DNA of 64,000 nt from Solobacterium sp. (GCA_017510405.1 JAFWNG010000015.1:46648-110647); one strand, 5' to 3'. Positions 37,893 through 48,577 are shown, counted from the stretch's first letter. Notes: generated from the sequence alone by a model not told the origin. Translations and numbers: made by a program.

Positions 37893-38441
37893 TCATTCAC
37901 CGGTCAGCTTCACGACTGCCGGGGTGATTCCCAGAGCGGGAAAGATCTTTTCCGTCAGTTCCGCGGTACGAAAGCGGATCGAACTGGTATTGACGCAGGG
38001 ATGACATCCGAACAGTTCTTCTTTGAACACATCTTCATCCACCACTGCTTTCACCCGGTGTTCCGTATCGGTGATCAGTGCGAGCACAGTAGCGCTTCCC
38101 GGATACACATCCAGAAGACGCACCATGTCTTTCTCGTTCGCAAAGGACAGCCGGCTAGTATTCAGCTGCTTCGACAGTTCCCGGGTGCGGAACGGCTTGT
38201 CGCCGGGCATGATCAGCAGATAGAAATCCGTCTTCTGGCGGTTGCACAAAAACAGGTTCTTGCAGATGCGTACATTGAGGATGCTGTCAACGACTGCGCA
38301 CACTTCCATGGTCGAAGCCGGCATGTCCGGATGGTCTGTCCGGTCATAATCGATTCCCAGCGCATCCAGAAACCGGTATGCCCGTATCTCCCGTTCTTCT
38401 CTCCCTGTCATATCCGCAGGGGATCCCTTGATCAGTTTCAT
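37893..38441 (-). CDS. YbaK/ProX-type prolyl-tRNA editing protein
   Basis: A 182-residue protein of the free-standing trans-editing family (ProXp-ala/PrdX). Conserved segments are KNLFLCNRQKTDFYLLIMPGDK with the catalytic Lys position, and GSATVLALITD near residue 120. These proteins hydrolyse alanyl-tRNA(Pro) and keep proline codons accurate. There is no ribosome site: TGC-TACTAT, an extended -10 element (38449-38457), ends seven bases before the ATG, so the mRNA is probably leaderless. Confidence 0.9.
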   Translation of the reverse strand: MKLIKGSPADMTGREEREIRAYRFLDALGIDYDRTDHPDMPASTMEVCAVVDSILNVRICKNLFLCNRQKTDFYLLIMPGDKPFRTRELSKQLNTSRLSFANEKDMVRLLDVYPGSATVLALITDTEHRVKAVVDEDVFKEELFGCHPCVNTSSIRFRTAELTEKIFPALGITPAVVKLTGE

Positions 38442-38448
38442 AAACAGA

Positions 38449-38457
38449 ATAGTAGCA
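38449..38457 (-). promoter_or_regulatory. Promoter for a probably leaderless mRNA
   Basis: On the minus strand TGCTACTAT has the TGn extension and a TACTAT -10 ending seven bases before the ATG at 38441. The transcription start would fall on or next to the start codon. Confidence 0.5.
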
Positions 38458-38482
38458 CAGAACGATGATTCCGAGGCAAAAG

Positions 38483-38510
38483 AAAAGAGAGCCGCATGAC
38501 TCTCTTTTCG
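38483..38510 (-). terminator. Terminator of the giant surface protein gene
   Basis: AAAAGAGAG pairs with CTCTCTTTT around an eight-base loop, seven bases after the stop codon; T-rich sequence follows on the minus strand. Confidence 0.7.
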
Positions 38511-38516
38511 AATGCT

Positions 38517-41500
38517 TTATCGGATGCCGTAGGATGCCATGATCTCGTTGAACTCTTTACTGTTGGAGAATCCGCTCATGACCTGGTCACGGCTCATTCC
38601 CTTAGTCATCTGGCCTGCCCAGAACTGATAGCCCGCATCCTCCGCTTCACGGCCGAGGAATGTCCGGTACAGCGTACGGATATACTGCTCATTGCCTGTG
38701 TGCTTGTTCACGTATTCCGGACTGTGGAAGAATCCTTCCGTCGCCATCCAGATGGCATTCTTTTTCCGGTTCGCATCTTTGAAGATGTAATTACACCAGA
38801 AGTTCAGCCCCTCGGCTTCTACCTTATCTCTTTCCAGCACTTTGGTGTAGCATCTCGATACGAATGCCGTGATGCCGAAGTTCATATCTCTTGGTTCACG
38901 TAAATCTATCTTTCCGACTTCAATGCCGGTGTCTGCGCAGATAGCCTTAAACTCCTCACTGCCGACGAAACCGGACAGAACAAACATTTCTGTCATGCCT
39001 ACATCCAGACAGTCTGTCCATGTCTTCATTCCGCCTTCATCACCTTCACGGTCCATCATGACCAGATAACATCTCTCCACGAACTCTTTCGGCGTGAGAT
39101 CGAGTCCCTGCATTTCCTTACTCATGAAGAATCCCACTACCGCCGCCGATGCCGTATATGACCGGTTCTTCAGGACTGTTGTCCATGTATTGAATCCTTC
39201 TTCTTCCGCTTCACGGCCGAAGCAGAGCAGGTACAGACGCCGTACGAACGCATTGATCGGATCTTCCACGGTCACGGTGCAGGATGCGGTATAGCCGCCG
39301 TCCTTTGTGGTGACGGTAATGACTGCCTGCGACGGCTGTTCGATACCGTGATCTGCCACAGCAGTCACTTTACCGTTCTGATCCACTGTTACTGCGGCAG
39401 GGTCACTGCTGGACCAGGTAACGCTCTTATCCTGAGCAGTTTCCGGCAGTACGGTCGCCGTCAGCGTCTCGCTTCTGCCGACCCGCAGAGTCATCTCGGT
39501 CTTGTCCAGTTCAACGCTGCTGACAAACAGATCTTCGAAGATCTCTGTCGAAATGATGAACTTACTGAAGCCGTCCGGATTCACGAATACGATATATCCG
39601 TCTTCGACCGTTCCCTGATAGACTTTCACTGTTCCGTCTTCCTTGACATGCCTGATATAGACTTTTTCATATCCGTCAAAGGCACTGCCTACCGGGATGC
39701 GCAGCGTTACCGGTTCATTGATGGTCACAGTGCCTGTACTGATCACATCGCCGATCTGTTCGCCGTTTTCATCCACTGCCGTCACTTCATACTTCGGCGT
39801 GATATCCAGAGAAAGTGTTACGGAATTTTCTTCTTCGTCTTTCTCGTATCCTTCCGCCTTGATATCGAAGTATGTTGTAACGACCAGTTTCTCGGTATCT
39901 TCCGGTATCTCGGTCTCTTTCACGATCTCATTGGTATCCACGGCTTCGGACATGGCGTCACCAATGCCGAGGTCACCGGAATCCGTGAGTGCGTCGATGA
40001 TCTCTTCATCCACATTGCCCTCATTGGATACCACTGCGTCTTCTGTCTGTACATCGACATCTACCAGGTGATCGACGACCGTGATCTTCACCGTCTTGCC
40101 GCGGTATGTGAATACCTGGCTGCCGGCTTTTACCGCCTTGAAGAATACATAGTCACCGTCGTAGACGCTGTCCGGTTCCAATACGTAGCCGAAGCCGCCG
40201 TACGGGATCGGAGCACTTTCTGCGAGACTGATCTGTTCAAAGAATGCCTTTTCGAACAGATGTGTATGATACATTTCGTTGTTCGGGAAATTACACGGCA
40301 CTGTCGTCTCGCTTCGGTAGTTCATATGCAGATCATACGACTTTCCGAGTTCCAGCACATATTCTTCCAGATCGGTTCCGAGGTTTTCCTCTGTTTGCGA
40401 ATCATTCATCTGGAATGATCTGCTGTAAGCGTCGACCGGTTCGTCGCCTTCCACGGCATTGATGACGAATGTATATGTCAGTGCCGGGTTTGACGCGTTA
40501 GTCGCCTTGACCTTGATCTGTCCCGTCGTGAACGGATACAGGATCGCCTGATTGGCGTAATCCCCGTGATAGGAATCCAGTAAGACAGAGCTGCCGTCAG
40601 TCGGAGATTCCAGCGTCCAGATCGTCGTCTGGTCCGCGTCTGCCGGCATATAGTTCATTTTCAGATGGTACTTGTAGTTCTTAAATACCGTTGTCGGCAC
40701 CTTCACATACCCGTAGGCAGTCGGCTGAGGTGCTTTATAGACTTCAAAGGCATGCGACGCGGTTATCGAAGCGTCTTTCTTTGAAGTGACTGTAATGACC
40801 GTTGTTCCGGTTCCGTTCACCTTGAAGTTTCCGTACTCCGTGACTTCGATCACGCCGGTATTGGAAGAGGTATACGTGAGCGCACGCTCATTGACGCCTT
40901 CTGGTTCGATCACAGCGTAATCGGTGATCTTCCCGTGCTGAGCGTCTGACAGTCTGTAGCTGACGTCGTCACGGAACCGGACGGATACCGGTGTCTCACT
41001 GACGGTAATGTAATAATTGATGGTATTTCCGTTTGTGATCGTACCGGTGATATACTGAGTCCCCGGCCCGACTGCGGTAAATGTACCGTCGTTATTGACA
41101 CGTACCGCAGATGATGTCGGCGGTGTAAATACGACTTTTTCGTCCGCGAACTCTGTCTGATCCGGATCCGCATTGGAACTGAGCACATATTCCGGCGTAT
41201 AGACGTCACCGACATACAGGAAGACGTTCTGGTATGATGCAGTACCGTCTTCTGTCCGAATGGCGATGTTGTCTGCGTAATCCCCTTCCAGAACGGCTGC
41301 CGTCAGGGTATCCGACAAATCATCTGTCGAGATCGTGATCGTTACCGTGCCTGCTTTCAGCCAGGTGACATTAATTCTGCTTCTTGTAACTTCATCCACT
41401 CTGACAATGGACGGATCACTGACGGTCACGTCGATCGGATACAGACGGGATTCATACGGAGATCTGTAGTATGACAGACTGGACGTATGTCCGGCGATAC

Positions 41501-44500
41501 CGATGGCTGTTCTGGGGTAGAACTCCAGAGTCGTCGGCTTCACAGGTGTGGATACTCTGACGTAACAGTTTGCGGTATATCCGCCGTCTTCTGATTCCGC
41601 TGTGATCACTGCCTGGCCGTCGCTGACGCCGGTCACCCTGCCGGTGCTGTCAACGGACGCAATACCGGCATTGTCGCTGTACCAGCGTACATTCTGGTTT
41701 GTGGCGTCTTCCGGCAGGATCGCTGCTTTCAGCTGCTTTGTGCCGCCGACAGCGAGTTCAATGTTGTTCTCATTCAGAGAGATGCCCTGTACATAGATCA
41801 CTTCCTGCGTGTTCTCTTTTGTACGGATCTCAAATTCACTGAAGCCGTTCGGATCCGTGAATACGACCTCTCCGTTACTGACGGTGCCGTTGTAGGTATA
41901 TTCCGTACCGTCTTCTTTCGTATGCGTGATATACACTGTCTCATATCCGTCGAAGAGTGTTCCGACCGGAATTATCAGAGTGACCGGTTCCGTGATCTCG
42001 AGCTTTCCGCTTTCGAGCGCATCGCCGACGGTCATGCCGTTCACGTCCACTCCGGTCACGTCATAGCGCGGTTCGATTTCCAGACGCAGCCGTATATCGC
42101 CGTTTTCCGGATCTCTGGTCATATCTTCGGCACGCACATACATGTAAGTACGTACGGCGAAGTACTGCGCTCCTTCCGGAAGATCATAGTCTTCCGTGAC
42201 TTTAACGACATCCACAGCATTCGCCAGAACATCGCTGATGCCGAGACCATAGGAGTCTGAGAGAGCCGCAAGGATCTCTTCGTCGACCGTTCCGCTGCTG
42301 TCTACGACTGTATCATCAACGAACTTGTAAACGGGTTCTTCCGCCACGGTGATCCGTATTGTTTTACCGCGGTATGTGAACTCCTGACTGCCGGTGCTTA
42401 CCGCTTTAAAGAACACATAGTCGTTATCAAATACGATATCCGGCAGGAGAGAATAGCCTATGCCTCCGCTCGGAACGGAAGCTGTATCCGCCAGTGTGAT
42501 CTGTTTGAAGAACTCCTGCGTAAAGAGTTTATTATGATAGAAATCGTTGTAAGTGAAATTAAATGGAACCGCATTCTCACTTTGATAATTCAGTTCGATT
42601 CTGTATGTTTTTCCAAGTTCCAGCACATATTCATCCGCATCGCCGTCCAGCTGGGTACCTGTTTCCGGATCGTACAGGCCGAATGCTCTGGAATAGGAAT
42701 CGATCGGTTCATCACCTTCCACAGCATTGAATACAAATGTATGGCTGAGGCTCGGATTTTTACTGCTTGCCGCAGTGACTCTCACTTCTCCCGTTCCGGA
42801 GACAAAGAGCACTGCCTGGTTGTCGTATTCAAACGAGTACCCGGCAAGCTCGAAATCACTGCTCTGATCCGCCGTCTCAACCGTCCAGCTGGTCGAAGGA
42901 TCTGCCCCGGAATCATAATTGACTTTTAAATGGTACTTATAGTTCTTATAAATGGTCGACGGAACGTCTTTCGGTGTCATGGATGTCGGAGCCGGTGCTT
43001 CATAGACTTCGAATGTATGTTTTGCCGTAACAGACGCATCTGCTTTGGAGGTCACGGTGATCTCAGCTGTGCCTGTACCGACTAAACGGATCCATTCCTG
43101 TTCATAGGCGCTTATATCCATTACAGACGGATCCGAGGACGTTATGTCGAATGCTTTCCATGACGTGACTTCCGGATCGGAAATGACATAATCTCCGATA
43201 TTTAAACGGAGCTTGTAGGTTGGGATCCGGTAGTCCGCATCTTCGCGGAACTGTACCGATAACGGCTTGTCACTGACGATGAAATTGACGCTTGCTGTTT
43301 TCCCGTTTGTGATCGCCGCTTCCATTAATGTACTTCCCGCTTTTAATGCGGTATATGTACCGTCTCCGTTATCCCGTACAACGTCCGGATCACTGAAGCT
43401 GACCGTAATCTTCTCATCTGCGAACTCTGTTTTCCAGGGTTCCGCATTTGATTCCAGCTTGAAATCGACCGTATGCTGTTCTCCGGTAAACAGGAAGACA
43501 GAATCATAATTTGTCCATCCGGATTCATCAACGACCCATATATTATCCGCGTAGTCGCCTTCTATGACGTTTGCCGTCATGGTATCGGACACATCATCTG
43601 CTGCGATCGTGATCGTCACTGTGCCGGCTTTCAGCCAGGTGACGTCCATGCCGTATTCCGAAACAGTATCCACCCTGACAACAGAGGGATCACTGACGGT
43701 CACATCGAGCGGATACAGACGGGATTCATACGGCGCTCTGGAGTATGACAGATAGGACGTATGTCCGGCGATACCGGTGACGGATTTCGAATTGAAGTGC
43801 AGCTCGGTCGGCTTCACAGGTGTTACGACGTTCACCGTACAGTCCGCGGTAAGGCCGCTGTCTTCTGTTTCGGCAGTGATGATTGCTTCTCCGTTGCCGA
43901 CTGCTGTCACGAGACCGGTATCATCCACCGCCGCAACGCTGTCGTCGCTGCTGCTCCAGAGCACTTTTCTGTTCGCGGCCTCTTCCGGATAGACATACGC
44001 TTCCAGCTGTTTACTTCCTCCCGGTACGAGTTCGATATAGTTTGTGTTCAGGTAAAGTTCCTGTACATGGATCACTTCCTGTCCGCTCTCACTGGTGGAG
44101 ATCACAAACTGACTGAAGCCGTCCGGATTCTCGAATTCGACCGCACCATTACGGACAGTGCCTTCGTATGTGTACTCTGTTCCGTCTTCTTTCGTATGTT
44201 TGATATAGACGGTATCGTATCCGTCAAACAGATGTGCGGTCGGAATGCGCATGGAAACAGAACGCGTGATGTCCAGGACCGAACTCTCCATTACATCCCC
44301 GATCTGGTTTCCTTCGGAATCTGTACCGATCACTTCAAACTTCGGCTGAATATCCATTGCCAGAGTAACCAGTCCGAGGCTTTCATCCGCTGTCTGGTCA
44401 AATACGTGTATATCTGCAAATGTGCGGACAACGAACTTTACCGCTCCGTCCGGCAGAATATTGTTATTCTGTACAGATGCAGGATCCACTGCCTCTGCCA

Positions 44501-45464
44501 TTGCTGCATCGAACCCAAGATCACCGGCATTGCGCAGCGTATCGATAATATCCTGGCTGATACCGTCGTTACTGGTGACGCGCGGCGTATCCGCTGCAAC
44601 TTCCACATCGATTCCTGCACTCGGGACAGTGATCCTCACGGTTTTCCCGCGGTATGTGAACTCCTGACTTCCGGCCCTGACCGGTTCAAAGTAAACATGA
44701 CTGCCATCTGTTACAGCATCCGGTGTCAGAATATATTCAAACGCAGCAGCGCCTTTCGGATAACGGCGTTCGACGATACTGATCTGATTGTAGAACTCTG
44801 TTTCAAACCGGTTCTGATCATGGTAGTCATTGTCCGGCGTGCTGCAAGGCACGCACCAGTCATCGTCATACCGGAGTATCAGATCATACTTTCTGCCCTG
44901 CTCCAGAACATACTCTCCGTTATTCGGATCGATATATACCCCTGCTGCTGCATCGTATACCGAATATGTGCGGGAATACGCTGTTTCCGGTTCCTCGCCG
45001 GATTCCGCTGTAAACGTGAAGGTATGTGAAAGTGACGGATCTGCCGTACTTGCGGCGGTAACCGAGACCTCACCTGTTTCGTACACATACAGGACTGCCT
45101 GGTTTGCATTGTCACCATCCATCTGTTCCAGATGGAAGGCATTCTCATCCTGTGCGGTCACCTGCCACTCTGTGGAAACATCGGCATTTTCCGGTTCATA
45201 GTCCACTTTCAGCAGATACTGATAATTTGTATGAACTGTTCCCGGTACTGCCCGCGCGGAGATCGACTGCGGGATCCGTGACGGTTCAGGCGTCGGATCC
45301 GGAGTCGGTTCCGGTGTTGGTTCAGGTGTTGGTACCGGCGTCGGCTCCGGCGTTGGTTCCGGTGTCGGTTCGGGTGCTGGTCCTTCTCCTTCTGCCTGCA
45401 CTTTAAAAGGCAGTACAGAAAGCATGAGGATCAATGCTAAAAGCAATGACATCAGTTTTTTCAT
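38517..45464 (-). CDS. Giant repetitive secreted protein with Ig-like (BIG2) and DUF4214 domains
   Basis: A 2,315-residue secreted protein. The signal peptide (1-24, ending KVQA) is followed by a Pro-Glu-Thr stalk (about 28-60). Then come three long repeat units beginning near residues 65, 826 and 1581, each opening with a motif like VPSTIYKNYKYHLKVNY and including SYSRAF, FTYRGKTVRITV, a ZU5-like block (VSMRIPTAHLFDGYDTVYI) and GFSQFVIST. BIG2 domains lie near 463-550, 1221-1306 and 1980-2070; units one and two also carry a paired GIAGHTSYLSYSRAPYESRL segment. The last 245 residues are DUF4214 modules. There is no LPxTG. It is most likely an adhesin or surface-layer-like protein. Confidence 0.88.
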   Translation of the reverse strand: MKKLMSLLLALILMLSVLPFKVQAEGEGPAPEPTPEPTPEPTPVPTPEPTPEPTPDPTPEPSRIPQSISARAVPGTVHTNYQYLLKVDYEPENADVSTEWQVTAQDENAFHLEQMDGDNANQAVLYVYETGEVSVTAASTADPSLSHTFTFTAESGEEPETAYSRTYSVYDAAAGVYIDPNNGEYVLEQGRKYDLILRYDDDWCVPCSTPDNDYHDQNRFETEFYNQISIVERRYPKGAAAFEYILTPDAVTDGSHVYFEPVRAGSQEFTYRGKTVRITVPSAGIDVEVAADTPRVTSNDGISQDIIDTLRNAGDLGFDAAMAEAVDPASVQNNNILPDGAVKFVVRTFADIHVFDQTADESLGLVTLAMDIQPKFEVIGTDSEGNQIGDVMESSVLDITRSVSMRIPTAHLFDGYDTVYIKHTKEDGTEYTYEGTVRNGAVEFENPDGFSQFVISTSESGQEVIHVQELYLNTNYIELVPGGSKQLEAYVYPEEAANRKVLWSSSDDSVAAVDDTGLVTAVGNGEAIITAETEDSGLTADCTVNVVTPVKPTELHFNSKSVTGIAGHTSYLSYSRAPYESRLYPLDVTVSDPSVVRVDTVSEYGMDVTWLKAGTVTITIAADDVSDTMTANVIEGDYADNIWVVDESGWTNYDSVFLFTGEQHTVDFKLESNAEPWKTEFADEKITVSFSDPDVVRDNGDGTYTALKAGSTLMEAAITNGKTASVNFIVSDKPLSVQFREDADYRIPTYKLRLNIGDYVISDPEVTSWKAFDITSSDPSVMDISAYEQEWIRLVGTGTAEITVTSKADASVTAKHTFEVYEAPAPTSMTPKDVPSTIYKNYKYHLKVNYDSGADPSTSWTVETADQSSDFELAGYSFEYDNQAVLFVSGTGEVRVTAASSKNPSLSHTFVFNAVEGDEPIDSYSRAFGLYDPETGTQLDGDADEYVLELGKTYRIELNYQSENAVPFNFTYNDFYHNKLFTQEFFKQITLADTASVPSGGIGYSLLPDIVFDNDYVFFKAVSTGSQEFTYRGKTIRITVAEEPVYKFVDDTVVDSSGTVDEEILAALSDSYGLGISDVLANAVDVVKVTEDYDLPEGAQYFAVRTYMYVRAEDMTRDPENGDIRLRLEIEPRYDVTGVDVNGMTVGDALESGKLEITEPVTLIIPVGTLFDGYETVYITHTKEDGTEYTYNGTVSNGEVVFTDPNGFSEFEIRTKENTQEVIYVQGISLNENNIELAVGGTKQLKAAILPEDATNQNVRWYSDNAGIASVDSTGRVTGVSDGQAVITAESEDGGYTANCYVRVSTPVKPTTLEFYPRTAIGIAGHTSSLSYYRSPYESRLYPIDVTVSDPSIVRVDEVTRSRINVTWLKAGTVTITISTDDLSDTLTAAVLEGDYADNIAIRTEDGTASYQNVFLYVGDVYTPEYVLSSNADPDQTEFADEKVVFTPPTSSAVRVNNDGTFTAVGPGTQYITGTITNGNTINYYITVSETPVSVRFRDDVSYRLSDAQHGKITDYAVIEPEGVNERALTYTSSNTGVIEVTEYGNFKVNGTGTTVITVTSKKDASITASHAFEVYKAPQPTAYGYVKVPTTVFKNYKYHLKMNYMPADADQTTIWTLESPTDGSSVLLDSYHGDYANQAILYPFTTGQIKVKATNASNPALTYTFVINAVEGDEPVDAYSRSFQMNDSQTEENLGTDLEEYVLELGKSYDLHMNYRSETTVPCNFPNNEMYHTHLFEKAFFEQISLAESAPIPYGGFGYVLEPDSVYDGDYVFFKAVKAGSQVFTYRGKTVKITVVDHLVDVDVQTEDAVVSNEGNVDEEIIDALTDSGDLGIGDAMSEAVDTNEIVKETEIPEDTEKLVVTTYFDIKAEGYEKDEEENSVTLSLDITPKYEVTAVDENGEQIGDVISTGTVTINEPVTLRIPVGSAFDGYEKVYIRHVKEDGTVKVYQGTVEDGYIVFVNPDGFSKFIISTEIFEDLFVSSVELDKTEMTLRVGRSETLTATVLPETAQDKSVTWSSSDPAAVTVDQNGKVTAVADHGIEQPSQAVITVTTKDGGYTASCTVTVEDPINAFVRRLYLLCFGREAEEEGFNTWTTVLKNRSYTASAAVVGFFMSKEMQGLDLTPKEFVERCYLVMMDREGDEGGMKTWTDCLDVGMTEMFVLSGFVGSEEFKAICADTGIEVGKIDLREPRDMNFGITAFVSRCYTKVLERDKVEAEGLNFWCNYIFKDANRKKNAIWMATEGFFHSPEYVNKHTGNEQYIRTLYRTFLGREAEDAGYQFWAGQMTKGMSRDQVMSGFSNSKEFNEIMASYGIR

Positions 45465-45561
45465 GAGCCCCTCCTCAGATTGTCATAGAAAAAATAGAGA
45501 TATAAATGAATACATTAATTATAATCTATTAACCATTCATGCTGCATATCAAAACAGCACG

Positions 45562-45592
45562 AAAAAAGACCGGATCAGCAAGATCCGGCCGG
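45562..45592 (-). terminator. Terminator of the MscS gene
   Basis: CCGGATC (45570-45576) pairs with GATCCGG (45582-45588); on the minus strand it is followed by TTTTTT. Confidence 0.8.
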
Positions 45593-45613
45593 TAAATGTG
45601 TATTGGTTCGGGA

Positions 45614-46534
45614 TCAGTCCTTCTGGTGTACATCCACCTGCGGGAACGGAATCTCGATCCCCTTTTCCTTGAAGAGGACGAAGACATCGCGGTTGAGCTG
45701 GCGTTTTGCCCGGAAGATATCCTCTTCCCTGACATCGGCAGTGATCTTCAGATTCACGCCGCTGTCTGCCAGTTCCTCAATACCGAGGTATTCCGGTTCC
45801 GCAAGATAAAGCTTCGGATGCTCTTTGTACATCTTCTGCAGGCCTTCCTTGAGCACCGCCTCCAGATGCGGAACATCCGTATCATAGGATACCGAGACGA
45901 GACAGATTGCCTTGGAAACGTTGCGTGAACGGTTCTGCAGATTGCGGATATCGGAATTGTTCACGATCTTCAGGTTTCCGCCGGCGTCTTCGATCACCGT
46001 AGTGCGTACATTGATGCTGCGGACAACACCGCGGAAGTCATCCAGGATGATGATGTCGCCGATGGCATACTGGCCTTCAAAGATGATGAAGAATCCGGTA
46101 ATGATGTCCTCGATGAGACTCTGCGCGCCGAAGCCGAGGATCAGTCCCAGAATTCCGATGCCGGCAAGAACCGTTCCCGTCTGTACGCCGAGGATCGTCA
46201 GTCCCCAGACGACGGCAATGATCCAGGCGATATATTTGAGCAGGCCTGCGAACAGCGTCGTCACAGTGCGGGAATGCGGGCTGTGGGCGCCGATGTATTC
46301 CAGGATCAGCCGGATGATCGTATAGCAGGCATATACTGCCAGTACTGCCAGCAGCACCGTCAGGATATGCGCGAGGGTGATCTTCCCGCTGCCCTGGATC
46401 AGCATAAATGACTTTTCCAGTTCCTTCAGCGTTTCTTTCGTGGCCGGTGAAAGCGGCAGGATGCCCGGATTGGCCAGGAGCAGGATCAGCAGAATTGAAA
46501 TAGCGAGAAGAATAATGGATTTTTTCTGTTTCAT
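45614..46534 (-). CDS. MscS-type mechanosensitive ion channel
   Basis: A 306-residue small-conductance channel. Four hydrophobic segments are visible (about 7-25, 56-78, 95-117 and 120-147). The pore helix region is GIGILGLILGFGAQSLIEDII, and the beta domain begins EGQYAIGDIIILDDFRGVV, followed by NNSDIRNLQN. It releases solutes on hypo-osmotic shock. It starts 12 bases after the stop of the Thr-Pro-stalk protein and shares its transcription unit. Confidence 0.93.
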   Translation of the reverse strand: MKQKKSIILLAISILLILLLANPGILPLSPATKETLKELEKSFMLIQGSGKITLAHILTVLLAVLAVYACYTIIRLILEYIGAHSPHSRTVTTLFAGLLKYIAWIIAVVWGLTILGVQTGTVLAGIGILGLILGFGAQSLIEDIITGFFIIFEGQYAIGDIIILDDFRGVVRSINVRTTVIEDAGGNLKIVNNSDIRNLQNRSRNVSKAICLVSVSYDTDVPHLEAVLKEGLQKMYKEHPKLYLAEPEYLGIEELADSGVNLKITADVREEDIFRAKRQLNRDVFVLFKEKGIEIPFPQVDVHQKD

Positions 46535-46546
46535 GCGTGTTCTCCT

Positions 46547-48454
46547 TTATTCGACAGTGAAGTCGATATAGCTTTCATCGGTCCAGACATTATTGCCGTC
46601 CGGATCATAGCTTAAGTCAAAGCTGAGGCGGTAGACACCGGCAGGAAGTGCATCCTGCGGCCGGAATTCAATCTCCAGCCATCCCTCTTCGGTGTCCTCC
46701 GACCATGCATCGTAGTAGATCAGTGTACCGGTCAGGGCCCTGCCCGTGGCCAGTTCTGTCAGCTGCAGGTTGCTCACCTCGATACTGTCGTAGGAATCGA
46801 AGCCGTACCAGATCGGTGCTTCACCGGTCAGAAGATTGCTGTCAGCCAGGTAGGTGCCCGTTCCCGGCAGAGAATAACTGCCGTATCCGAGATGGAAGGT
46901 CCGGGATTCCCATTGATCCTCGGTGCCGTCGGGATAGGTGTAGTCGATACGGATATAGCATCTGCCGTACAGGAGGCTGTTGCCCATCCACATATGCTGC
47001 AGAGCAGAGATATTTACGACGTCCCGCGTAATATCCCAGGAATCTTCACCGCTGTATTCCGCTATTTCGACAGTTGTGTAGGTATCGCCAGTGATCACGA
47101 GCGAAGCCGTGGCAGTACCGCCCTCCAGATCATTCAGCTGGGAAGTCCAGCGGACCTGCGGCGGCGTGCCGTCGGTATGGTTGAACGGCATCACCAGCGT
47201 AAATGCCGGGGCGTCATGCGTCACGGAGCCCTGCGTGACTTCCACATCGGCAATGGTATTGTCTGTCCAGTAGTTTCCGGAATCGGTGTCGATCGACGTA
47301 TCGATGCTGATCCAGTAACTGCCGACCGGAAGTTCTTCTGCTGTCCGCATGATGACACGGAGCCATCCATTGCCGTCGTCGTCTTTCCACCCGGTCACAC
47401 TGACCAGTTCCGGAACGCTCGATTCCGCGGTGCCCGAGTTCCGCAGAAAATACGAATCCAGTGTGATCTGTGACGGATCCAGCGTCTCCCATACGGGGAA
47501 ATGGGCCACGATGGAGCGGTCCGTATTGCTGTAGGATGCCTCTCCGAAATCCATATACGATCCCCCGCAGACGTGGAACGGATCGGAAGACCACTGTCCG
47601 GTCTCACCGTCCGGATACGTATAATCGATCGTCAGCCTGCCGTAATCGTAGAGGATGAAGTTGTCTCTCCAGGTATGACGGACGGAACTGTCGCCGCCGT
47701 ACATGAATGAGCAGTCCTCTTTCGCCCAGGTATCTGTTCCGCTGTACTCAGCGTCATAATCATCATGTACCCGCACGTAGCCGCCGCTGCCGTCCTCACG
47801 CTCGAAGTAAGCGCCGGCACTGCCTCCCTGCAGATCATTCAGGGTGTTCGTGAACGAGATCACCGGATCAAACTCCGCTTCGGACGAATTGTTTACCGGC
47901 ATCTGCACTTCAAACGCAGGTGCTGTATGTGTGACCGGTGTGGGCGTCGGCGGTGTGGGCGTCGGTGTAGGTGTCGGTGTGGGCGTCGGTGTAGGAGTTG
48001 GTGTCGGAGTGGGAGTCGGGGTAGGCGTCGGGGTCGGTGTGGGTGTCGGAGTGGGAGTTGGTGTAGGTGTTGGAGTAATGCTCGGCCGCGGCGTCGGGGT
48101 CGGCGTCGGACTTGTACGCGGCGTCGGCGAAGGACTCGGCGACGGGCTTGGAGACGGAGTCGGTGTTTCCGAAGGCGTCGGGCTCGGTGACGGAGTCGGT
48201 GTGATCGACGGTGTCGGAGTCGGTCCCGGCTTCGGGGTCGGTGTGATCACCGGAACAGGCACCGGCGAAGGATCAGGCGTCGGCCCCGGTCCCGGAGAAG
48301 GACCCGGCGGAGCAGAGAAGAAAAAGAAAAGACGGAAAATCAGCAGGGCAGACGCAAGAAAAGGCATCCACCCCAGAGCGGAGTGATGTCTTCCACCTTT
48401 TACAGGTTCATTTGGTTCCGCAAATTCCGGATATCTGTCATCGATTTCCCGCAT
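46547..48454 (-). CDS. Membrane-anchored protein with a long Thr-Pro stalk and two beta-sandwich domains
   Basis: A 635-residue protein from ATG 48454; a GTG at 48472 in the same frame would add six residues, and neither start has a strong ribosome site. The N-terminus is charged and cytoplasmic, then a membrane helix (about residues 26-47) leads to a Pro-rich stretch (about 49-176) dominated by Thr-Pro dipeptides, and then two related domains of about 220 residues (openings [12 protein letters not shown] and [12 protein letters not shown]). It is most likely a stalked extracellular binding protein. It shares a unit with MscS. Family unknown. Confidence 0.82.
   Translation of the reverse strand: MREIDDRYPEFAEPNEPVKGGRHHSALGWMPFLASALLIFRLFFFFSAPPGPSPGPGPTPDPSPVPVPVITPTPKPGPTPTPSITPTPSPSPTPSETPTPSPSPSPSPSPTPRTSPTPTPTPRPSITPTPTPTPTPTPTPTPTPTPTPTPTPTPTPTPTPTPTPTPTPPTPTPVTHTAPAFEVQMPVNNSSEAEFDPVISFTNTLNDLQGGSAGAYFEREDGSGGYVRVHDDYDAEYSGTDTWAKEDCSFMYGGDSSVRHTWRDNFILYDYGRLTIDYTYPDGETGQWSSDPFHVCGGSYMDFGEASYSNTDRSIVAHFPVWETLDPSQITLDSYFLRNSGTAESSVPELVSVTGWKDDDGNGWLRVIMRTAEELPVGSYWISIDTSIDTDSGNYWTDNTIADVEVTQGSVTHDAPAFTLVMPFNHTDGTPPQVRWTSQLNDLEGGTATASLVITGDTYTTVEIAEYSGEDSWDITRDVVNISALQHMWMGNSLLYGRCYIRIDYTYPDGTEDQWESRTFHLGYGSYSLPGTGTYLADSNLLTGEAPIWYGFDSYDSIEVSNLQLTELATGRALTGTLIYYDAWSEDTEEGWLEIEFRPQDALPAGVYRLSFDLSYDPDGNNVWTDESYIDFTVE
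47940..48300 (-). repeat. Low-complexity Thr-Pro coding repeat
   Basis: Tandem six-base units close to GGTGTC/GGAGTG (plus strand) encode the Thr-Pro stalk on the minus strand. The core from about 47,940 to 48,080 is nearly pure. Such tracts are prone to length change by slippage, in whole codon pairs without frameshift. Confidence 0.85.
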
Positions 48455-48549
48455 TTTTCTGCCCGTTTCCACCGCTTATGCATTTTCATCTTAGCATATA
48501 AGCCTGTACGAATGCATGACCGCATGTCGTGAAGATTTCAAAAGGTTAC

Positions 48550-48577
48550 AGAAAAACCGAATGTGTAACATTCGGTC
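48550..48577 (-). terminator. Terminator of the small lipoprotein gene
   Basis: ACCGAATGT (48556-48564) pairs with ACATTCGGT (48568-48576); on the minus strand it is followed by TTTT. Confidence 0.8.

Noticed and set aside
43761..45029. 422-codon plus-strand frame opposite the giant surface protein
   Set aside because: Antisense shadow inside repeated coding sequence.
47844..48386. Gly-Val repeat protein on the plus strand
   Set aside because: It is only the complement of the Thr-Pro coding tract.
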